This document shows positions 41,756 to 47,344 of a DNA stretch of 64,000 nucleotides, in pieces. This DNA comes from Halorubrum sp. 2020YC2 (GTDB taxonomy: Archaea > Halobacteriota > Halobacteria > Halobacteriales > Haloferacaceae), in assembly GCF_018623055.1 (NCBI RefSeq), contig NZ_CP076019.1, positions 2,999,516 to 3,063,515 of the forward strand, given 5' to 3'. Position numbers and translations under genes: made by a program. Under the pieces are notes generated by a model. That model had not been told where the DNA came from. It saw only the letters and a list, made by a program, of their open reading frames with translations, and did not search any database. How positions within the stretch are numbered: the first letter of the stretch is position 1; every line of letters starts with the position of its first letter.

Positions 41756-42067
41756 CTACCACTCGCCGCCGAGCGACTCCTGTTCGGACCCCGCGTCGCC
41801 CCTGAGCCGCCGGCGGCGCTTGTCGTAGGCGGCCTCAAGCTTCGCGTTCGTCGCCCGCGAGACGAGGTAACAGTCCGCGTCGCCGTCGTCGCGGGGGTGC
41901 GCGCTCGCGACCCAGACGTGGCCGTCGCCGGCCGAGAGGTCGTCGGCCCAGCGCTCGGCGGCCGCGCGGCTCTCGAACGCGTGGCGCGTGCCGTCCTCGA
42001 AGACGAGCCGCCCCACCTTCGCGTTCCGCTTTCGGGCCGAGGGTTTGATCGCGACGACGACGCTCAC
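41756..42067 (-). CDS. Conserved haloarchaeal protein of unknown function
   Basis: A 103-residue protein without membrane segments. MSVVVAIKPSARKRNAKVGRL is basic; then FEDGTRHAFESRAAAERWADDL, WVASAHPRDDGDADCYLVSR, and a basic helix (NAKLEAAYDKRRRRLRG). No catalytic motif is visible. It may bind nucleic acid, judging by charge only. It is upstream of nothing in its direction and adjoins the PIN-domain gene across 51 bases. Confidence 0.6.
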   Translation of the reverse strand: MSVVVAIKPSARKRNAKVGRLVFEDGTRHAFESRAAAERWADDLSAGDGHVWVASAHPRDDGDADCYLVSRATNAKLEAAYDKRRRRLRGDAGSEQESLGGEW

Positions 42068-42118
42068 ACCCCGCGATCGGTCGCCGTCAGGTAAAAACCT
42101 CGTCAGACGCGAGCGCGG

Positions 42119-42592
42119 TCAGTTCTCACTCCTGAGGTACTCGTCCAGCGTCTCGAACTCCTCTCGGGAGAGGATCACCTCGGTCTCGAACGCGTCGAAC
42201 CGCTCGAAGTCGTCGTCGATCGTCAGGACGGTGTTCACGCCCTCCTCGATCGCGATCTGCGCGTAGTAGCCGTCCCAGCCGCCGACGTTCGCGTCGGCGG
42301 CCCTGTCGAGGCCGCCGCGAGCCGTCTCCTCCGGGAGTCGGTCGTGCCAGCAGATCCGCTTCGCGTCGAGGAAGTTCGACAGCAGCCGCGAGGTGTCCGC
42401 GTTGGAGCGACCGTAGTAGGTCGTGAGAACCTCGTGGGCACCGTACACGGCCGGATACGGAACGACGGCGTCGATCTCGCCGGCGATCGCCTTTCGAACG
42501 TGCGAGAGCGCGGCGTCCCGGACGGGGGCGTCCGTGTGCGCGAGCGCGATCACGCCCACGTCGAACAGGTACGGGCCGCCGGAGTTACCCAT
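42119..42592 (-). CDS. PIN-domain ribonuclease, VapC-like toxin
   Basis: A 157-residue PIN-domain protein: YLFDVGVIALAHTDAPV with the first acidic residue (Asp near 10), the central EVLTTYYG, and later acids in ADANVGGWDGYYAQIAIEEG and LTIDDDFERF. These could form the metal site of PIN ribonucleases. Its ATG lies inside the antitoxin gene (8-base overlap), typical of toxin-antitoxin coupling. Target RNA is unknown. Compared with typical VapC (about 130 residues) it is slightly long. Confidence 0.8.
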   Translation of the reverse strand: MGNSGGPYLFDVGVIALAHTDAPVRDAALSHVRKAIAGEIDAVVPYPAVYGAHEVLTTYYGRSNADTSRLLSNFLDAKRICWHDRLPEETARGGLDRAADANVGGWDGYYAQIAIEEGVNTVLTIDDDFERFDAFETEVILSREEFETLDEYLRSEN

Positions 42593-42905
42593 CTGTTCCG
42601 TCTTCTTCGACCGAATTGCTACCCTCGACCGGCTCCCCTTCCGCGCCCCGTCGAACCGCCTCACGGTGCTTCCGGGCGATAGGACCGGCCTCGTCGTCGA
42701 GCGACTCGATCGCCCCACGCTCCGGGGCCGTCTCCTCGACGAGCCGGTCCAGCCGGTCGAGAACCCGTTCCGGGTCGTCCTCGGGTCGTATCACCACCTC
42801 GCCGTCTTCCTCCCGGACTTCGACCTCGGTCCCCGGCGTGATGTCGAGTCGCTCCCGGACCGCCTGCGGGAGGACGACGCGCCCCTTCGCGTCCACTTTC
42901 GGCAT
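42585..42905 (-). CDS. AbrB/SpoVT-type antitoxin, VapB-like
   Basis: A 106-residue protein whose N-terminal 45 residues are a swapped-hairpin AbrB domain: KVDAKGRVVLPQAVRERLDI, then PGTEVEVREEDGEVVIRP. The acidic C-terminal half would bind the toxin. It precedes and overlaps the PIN gene by eight bases. A 9-bp inverted repeat sits exactly at its start (see the operator at 42905-42938), as expected for self-repression. Family assignment is firm, partner assignment inferred from context. Confidence 0.85.
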   Translation of the reverse strand: MPKVDAKGRVVLPQAVRERLDITPGTEVEVREEDGEVVIRPEDDPERVLDRLDRLVEETAPERGAIESLDDEAGPIARKHREAVRRGAEGEPVEGSNSVEEDGTDG

Positions 42906-42938
42906 GTTCCCACGTACGGTGGGAACAGGAATAAAGTT
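42905..42938 (-). promoter_or_regulatory. Promoter and palindromic operator of the vapBC-like pair
   Basis: Perfect 9-bp inverted repeat TGTTCCCAC/GTGGGAACA with a 5-base centre, at 42905-42927, between the start codon and a TATA box CTTTATT (minus strand, 42932-42938). It covers the predicted transcription start, so a bound dimer would block initiation. Best explained as the site for the AbrB-type antitoxin. Confidence 0.7.
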
Positions 42939-42968
42939 CTGCCGTCTCCGCGGATGTACTCGGGCCGT

Positions 42969-44534
42969 TCAGTCGCCGGCCACGGCGCCCGGCTCGGCGT
43001 CCGCCGTGTCCGCCTCCGCCGCGAGCAGGCGGTCGAGCCCGTCGACCATGCCGACGACGCTCGCGCGGGTGATGTCCGCGTCCGACGCCGAGACGCTCAC
43101 GGAGCGGTCGCCCCGCGAGAGGTCCACCTCGACGGTGACGACCGCGTCCGTGCCGCCCGTGATGGCGTCGACGTGGTAGGAGTCGAGATCGAACGCGACC
43201 CCGTCGCGGTCCGCCTCGTCGCCCTCGCCGCCGTTGCCCGCGAGCGCCGTCCGGACCGCCTCCAGTCCGGCGTCGACCGGGCCGGCGCCGGTCCCCGAGG
43301 CGACGCGCTCGTCGTCCCCGACGCGGAGCCGGACCGAGGCGGTCGGGAGGTTGCCGCCGGAGGTCGCGGAGAGGTCGACGAGCTCGACGTGTCGCTCGCG
43401 CTCGCGCCCGCGGACGTCGTCCGCGACCGCGAGGAGGTCCGCGTCGGTGACGCGCTTTCCGCGCTCGCCTAGCTCCTTGACGCGGGCGACAATCTCGCGA
43501 AGCTCGTCGTCGTCGACCGCCACGTCGTGCTCCGCGAGCGCGGCCTTCACCCCGGCGCGGCCCGCGTGCTTGCCCAAGACGAGCCGGCGCTCGCGGCCGA
43601 CCGTCTCCGGCGGGTACGGCTCGTACATCGTCCCGTCCTTAAGCGTGCCGTCGGTGTGGATGCCTGACTCGTGCGCGAAGGCGTTGGCGCCGCAGACGGC
43701 CTTGTTCGGCGGGAGGGCGACGCCGGTCGCCTCCGAGACGGTCCGACAGAGCCGGTAGAGCCGCTCTAACTCGACGGTGTCGACGCCGTACGAGCGGTCG
43801 AGCGCGACCGCGACCTCTTCGAGGGCGACGTTGCCGGCGCGCTCGCCCACCCCGAGGACGGTGCCGTGGACGGTGTCCGCGCCGGCCTTCAGCCCCGCGT
43901 GGACGTTCGCCAGCCCGAACCCGAGGTCGTCGTGGGTGTGGAGGCTCGTCGGGCCGAGATCCGCCAGCCGCGAGACGACCGCGGCGGTGCGCTCGGGGTC
44001 GGCCGCGCCGACGGTGTCGCAGTAGCAGATCCGGTCCGCGCCGGCGTCGAGGCCGGCGCCGAGCAGCCGGTCGAGGTAGTCGAGGTCGGCCCGCGAGCCG
44101 TCCTCGCCCAGCACCTCGACCCACAGGCCGTGATCCTTCGCGTACTCGACGAGTTCGACTGTCGTCTCGACGACCTCGTCGCGGGTCGACCCCACCTTCG
44201 TCTCGACGTGCTTGTCGGAGGCGGGGACGACGAGGTTCACGCCGTCGACGCCGCAGTCGAGCGCGTGGTCGACGTCTCCCCTCACCCCGCGGGCGAAGCT
44301 GGTCACGGTCGCGTCCAGCCCCTCGTCGGCCACGCGCCGGATCGCCTCGCGCTCGCCTTCCGAGGTGCACGCCGAGCCGGCCTCGACCAGATGAACGCCG
44401 GCGGCGTCGAGTTCGCGGGCGACGTCGACCTTCTCGCCGGGCGATAAGGAGACGCCGGGCATCTGTTCGCCGTCGCGTAAGGTGGTGTCTAACAGCTGTA
44501 CCTCGTCGAGATTGGTGAGTGGTGTTCGGGTCAA
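42969..44534 (-). CDS. cimA: (R)-citramalate synthase / 2-isopropylmalate synthase family
   Basis: A 521-residue DRE-TIM metallolyase: VQLLDTTLRDGEQMPGVSLS (residues about 12-31), LHTHDDLGFGLANVHAG (metal-binding His), GERAGNVALEEV, SGIHTDGTLKD and LGKHAGRAGVKAAL, with a C-terminal LeuA dimer regulatory domain. The ligand residues fit acetyl-CoA plus pyruvate (citramalate) or plus 2-oxoisovalerate (isopropylmalate); the name follows haloarchaeal usage. The start is uncertain: TTG at 44534 is used because no ATG/GTG is close upstream in frame. The likely TATA box lies 180 bases upstream (44711-44719). Confidence 0.87.
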   Translation of the reverse strand: MTRTPLTNLDEVQLLDTTLRDGEQMPGVSLSPGEKVDVARELDAAGVHLVEAGSACTSEGEREAIRRVADEGLDATVTSFARGVRGDVDHALDCGVDGVNLVVPASDKHVETKVGSTRDEVVETTVELVEYAKDHGLWVEVLGEDGSRADLDYLDRLLGAGLDAGADRICYCDTVGAADPERTAAVVSRLADLGPTSLHTHDDLGFGLANVHAGLKAGADTVHGTVLGVGERAGNVALEEVAVALDRSYGVDTVELERLYRLCRTVSEATGVALPPNKAVCGANAFAHESGIHTDGTLKDGTMYEPYPPETVGRERRLVLGKHAGRAGVKAALAEHDVAVDDDELREIVARVKELGERGKRVTDADLLAVADDVRGRERERHVELVDLSATSGGNLPTASVRLRVGDDERVASGTGAGPVDAGLEAVRTALAGNGGEGDEADRDGVAFDLDSYHVDAITGGTDAVVTVEVDLSRGDRSVSVSASDADITRASVVGMVDGLDRLLAAEADTADAEPGAVAGD

Positions 44535-44857
44535 AAGGGGGTCCGTCGGCGCTGCGGTGGTCTCGGGGTCGGTGCCGCCGCGGGGCGGTCGTGCCCCGGA
44601 GTCGTTATCGTCGGAGAATTTCGCGGCCAGCCGCCGCGAGGCGACTTCCTCTATCCTCCGAACGATCGCGAGCGTCTCGCGTCATTCGTACCCGTGCGAA
44701 CGACGCACACACGTATAAACTGCCGGGTCGCGTCAGGTATGGCCGAGCGATCGTCGGCGCGCTCCGGGGTTCGTCGACGATCCCTCACCGGAACTCGTCG
44801 CCGGCGCTCCGCCCCGGGCGGCGACAGCGTTAGGGGCTCCCCCCGAGAGCGACTCCC
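44535..44857. promoter_or_regulatory. Divergent intergenic region of cimA and the cupin gene
   Basis: The symmetrical TATA-like GTTTATACG/CGTATAAAC at 44711-44719 could drive cimA leftwards, giving a leader of about 150 bases, and could fire rightwards too. Leftwards the predicted transcript would begin at or beside an ATG (44685) that opens a 26-codon frame ending TAA before cimA. Rightwards the cupin gene has its own CAGCGTTAGG box 25-35 bases from its ATG. No terminator or riboswitch fold could be confirmed by eye. Confidence 0.45.
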
Positions 44858-45346
44858 ATGGAGCGAGTCGCGGTCGACGACGTCGACGTCGTCACGAACC
44901 CGATGGGCGTTCACGACCTCCGGAAGCCGGTGTCGCGCGCGCTCGGCACCGACCACGTCGCGATGAACTACTTCGAACTCGCGCCCGGCGACGGCTTCTC
45001 CGGCGGCCTCCACACGCACGGCGACCAAGAGGAGATATTTTACGTCCTCTCGGGCACCGCGACCTTCGAGGTCGGGCGCGAACGCGACGAGGTCGAGGTC
45101 GGTCCCGGGGAGCTGATCCGATTCGCGCCGGGCGAGTTCCAGTCCGGATACGTGGCCGGGGACGCCGACGAGGAGGCGGTCGCGTGGGCGGTCGGCGCCC
45201 CGGGTGCCCACCACGACTGGGACCAGATCGAGTCGATCGTCGAGTGCCGCGAGTGCGGCGAGGAACGCGTCCACGACACCGAACTCACCGACGCGGGCCG
45301 GTTCCGGTTCACCTGTACCGAGTGCGGGACGTCCTTCTCGCCGTGA
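44858..45346 (+). CDS. Cupin-domain protein with C-terminal zinc ribbon
   Basis: A 162-residue protein. Residues about 30-115 are a cupin barrel: GGLHTHGDQEEIFYVLSGTATF holds the His-x-His and Glu metal residues (motif 1), and PGELIRFAPGEFQSGYVAG resembles motif 2, although the usual His is replaced. The last 45 residues are a zinc ribbon with CREC and CTEC pairs. Cupins bind small ligands or act as metal enzymes; the added ribbon suggests regulation or protein contact. TATA-like CAGCGTTAGG is about 30 bases before the ATG. Confidence 0.82.
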   Translation: MERVAVDDVDVVTNPMGVHDLRKPVSRALGTDHVAMNYFELAPGDGFSGGLHTHGDQEEIFYVLSGTATFEVGRERDEVEVGPGELIRFAPGEFQSGYVAGDADEEAVAWAVGAPGAHHDWDQIESIVECRECGEERVHDTELTDAGRFRFTCTECGTSFSP

Positions 45347-45380
45347 CCGCGGCGAGACGATCGGGAGCCGACGCGCCGAC

Positions 45381-46085
45381 TCAGCCCAGCAGCGACCGCA
45401 GCGACCGCCGCCGGGTGCCGCACTCGCCGGCGTAGTCGCAGGCGTCACAGCGGTCGTCGTCGACGCGCGGCGGCGGGCCGTCGATCGACCGCGCCGCGCG
45501 GAGCGCCTCGCGGTACGCCGCCTTCTTGCGGAGCGTGAGCCGGACCTCGCGGACGACCCCGACCGCGGGGTACTCGACCAAGGCCCGGTCGACCTCCCGC
45601 TCGCGCTCCCACGCCAGCGCCTTCGCGATCCCGACCGCACGGACCGTCTGCGGCTCCCACACGCCGTTTTCGGGCGGCTCGCCCGACGAGACGAGCGTCG
45701 GAACCGGCGGCGGCGACGGCTCCGGGTCGTCCGCGTCGACCTCCTCCGTCTCCTCCTCGCCCGGTTCCAGCATCTTGTGAACGGTGCCGTGGCAGTCCTT
45801 GCCCGAGAGGAACCCCCGTTCGCTCGCGGGGTCGACGAGGTGATCGTAGTCGCTCCGCTCGCGAAGCCGATCCAGATTCCGGCGGTAGGCGGCCGGCGAG
45901 CGGTGGAGCGGAAGCCGCCGAAGAACCCGGTCCGGCGCGTCGACCAGTTCGTCGTACCGGAACGCCAGATCGATGCGCTCGCGCGCCTTCGGCGGGACGC
46001 TCCGCTCGTCGTCGCGCCGAACGTAGTAGAGTTGCCGGGGGCAGTACGCCGCGCGGGCCAGATCGCTGAACGGGACGAGGGTCAC
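45381..46085 (-). CDS. Cas4-like RecB-family nuclease (orphan)
   Basis: A 234-residue protein with the Cas4 layout: PFSDLARAAYCPRQLYYVRR at the N-terminus with an iron-sulfur Cys, a segment GFLSGKDCHGTVHKML, VEYPAVGVVREVRLTLRKKAAY (the E-x-K-like core and following helix), and a C-terminal Cys cluster DRCDACDYAGECG. Cas4 proteins are 5'-3' exonuclease/endonucleases that trim CRISPR spacers, but no CRISPR array or other cas gene is in the window. A Pro/Asp/Glu-rich insert of about 40 residues splits the middle. The GTG start at 46085 is set by TTTATAAG (46109-46116) in copy E of the dispersed element. Catalytic residues are only tentatively identified. Confidence 0.75.
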   Translation of the reverse strand: MTLVPFSDLARAAYCPRQLYYVRRDDERSVPPKARERIDLAFRYDELVDAPDRVLRRLPLHRSPAAYRRNLDRLRERSDYDHLVDPASERGFLSGKDCHGTVHKMLEPGEEETEEVDADDPEPSPPPVPTLVSSGEPPENGVWEPQTVRAVGIAKALAWEREREVDRALVEYPAVGVVREVRLTLRKKAAYREALRAARSIDGPPPRVDDDRCDACDYAGECGTRRRSLRSLLG

Positions 46086-46107
46086 GCCGCGTCTGGCCGC
46101 GGCTTCG

Positions 46108-46116
46108 CTTATAAAG
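46108..46116 (-). promoter_or_regulatory. Probable TATA box of the Cas4-like gene, within copy E
   Basis: CTTTATAAG on the minus strand, 23-31 bases before the GTG at 46085. It is the terminal TTATAA of the dispersed element, so the element appears to provide this promoter. Confidence 0.55.
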
Positions 46117-46567
46117 AAACGACGGCGCGTGCCTCCGAGCGGCCGCCCCCGGCGGGCGCGAGGAGCACGCGCGAGGGAGTCAGTCGCCCGGAGCGAAGCG
46201 ACGGGCGACTGACGAGGCTGGGGAGGTGTGAGGCGCGGTCCCGCGAGCGACCGGCGGGAGCGAGCGGGAGCACGGAAGTCGCAGCCCGCGCAGCGAACGG
46301 AGTGAGCGAGCAGGAACGTCTTCCGACGGTTGCGGTGCTGTGGGGCGGGACTCAAAGGGGCAGTCGCGAGGGCGAAGCACACCGACGTAAGCACCGCAGC
46401 GAGTGAGCGGAGCGAACGAGCGAGGAGCGCAACGAGGTGCGCGAGCCGTCGCGGCTGGGGCTTTGGCGGTGTTCACCGACGATCCGCGGTCAACCATTTA
46501 TAAGCGAACGGCTGGGGCTTTGAAGAAGTTCACCGACGATCTGCGGCCAGTTACTTATAAAGAAACG
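46108..46567 (-). repeat. Dispersed structured element, copy E (longest, with tandem 57-bp module)
   Basis: Minus orientation. Plus coordinates: terminal TTATAA 46109-46114; hairpin 3 arms 46125-46132 and 46165-46172; hairpin 2 arms 46179-46190 and 46202-46213, a perfect 12-bp stem (GTCAGTCGCCCG/CGGGCGACTGAC); core 46213-46233; about 100 extra bases; CAAAG then stem 1 arms 46361-46369 and 46449-46457; CTTTG 46461-46465. Two modules follow: GGGGCTTT at 46457 and 46514, TTATAA at 46498 and 46555, all with a 57-base period. The 14-base string CTTATAAAGAAACG occurs at both boundaries (46108-46121 and 46554-46567), and the right one contains the stop codon of the neighbouring gene. Confidence 0.85.
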
Positions 46568-47250
46568 TCCGTCTCGATGTCCTCGGTCGCCTCGCGGAGG
46601 CCGTCCTCGCGGGCGTCGCTCGCGAGCGACCCCTCGATGTCGGCGTCGGTGAGCAGGTCGCGGAACGCGTCCCGGAAGCGGTCGTTCGCTCGCGTGGAGG
46701 CGATGTCGGTGCGCGCGACCGCGGCGTATCGGGCGATCACGTCCGGCTCCGCGTCCAACTCCTCGGCGCACTCGACGATGGAGTTCCCCCCGCCGGTGAG
46801 CCGCTTCAGGTCGGCGTACGCGAAGGGCGGGTCCGCGTCCTCGTCGCTCTCGCCGTCGCCCGCGTCGACCTCGCGGTCCGACTCCCGCACGAGGTGGAGG
46901 TCGAGGCGCGCCTTGCGGACGGTCGCGGCGTCGACGTCGGCGGGGTCGACCGCGGCGTCGCTCTCGTCGTCCTCGCTGGCCGCCTCCAGCGATTCCCGGA
47001 TCGCCGCCGCGATCGCGGCGTCGTCCGCGTCGTCGAACCGGCCGCGGGCGACGAGCGCGTAGGCGTCGTCGTCGAGCGGCGTCGAGAAGCCGTACCGCTC
47101 TCGCATCGCGGCGATCAGGTCGCGGACCGCGTCGCTGGCGTCGTCGCGGTCGACGAGGGTCCCCCGTTCCGCGTCCTGTCGCTCGGTGACCGTCTCCGAG
47201 CCGGTGGCGTCGACGAACAGATCGCGGAGGTCGGCGGTCTTCTCGTCCAT
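46555..47250 (-). CDS. Conditioned-medium-induced protein 4-like protein
   Basis: A 231-residue acidic helical protein starting MDEKTADLRDLFVDATGSETVTERQ. From memory this N-terminus matches a haloarchaeal family called conditioned medium-induced protein 4 (cmi4); this was not checked. A C-terminal segment GGGNSIVECAEELDAEPDVIARYAAVA looks like a helix-turn-helix and suggests a regulatory role. Its stop codon lies within the TTATAA box at the right end of copy E, so its last codons GTT-TCT-TTA-TAA coincide with an element-end sequence. Confidence 0.6.
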   Translation of the reverse strand: MDEKTADLRDLFVDATGSETVTERQDAERGTLVDRDDASDAVRDLIAAMRERYGFSTPLDDDAYALVARGRFDDADDAAIAAAIRESLEAASEDDESDAAVDPADVDAATVRKARLDLHLVRESDREVDAGDGESDEDADPPFAYADLKRLTGGGNSIVECAEELDAEPDVIARYAAVARTDIASTRANDRFRDAFRDLLTDADIEGSLASDAREDGLREATEDIETDVSL

Positions 47251-47344
47251 GGGAGCGGTTCTACGCGGGGACGGCTGAAAAGCCTCGCGTCGGCGCCGCC
47301 TCCGCCCCGACGTCGACGCGCCCCTCGCACCGGGTCGATACACC

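Noticed and set aside
44739..44966. A rightward frame from ATG 44739 at TATA distance from 44711-44719
   Set aside because: Its translation is Arg/Ser-rich and runs out of frame through the cupin gene, which has its own promoter and clear family motifs.
45381..46567. CRISPR array next to the Cas4-like gene
   Set aside because: The neighbouring repeats are copy E of the dispersed element with a 57-bp duplication, not short equal repeats with unique spacers.
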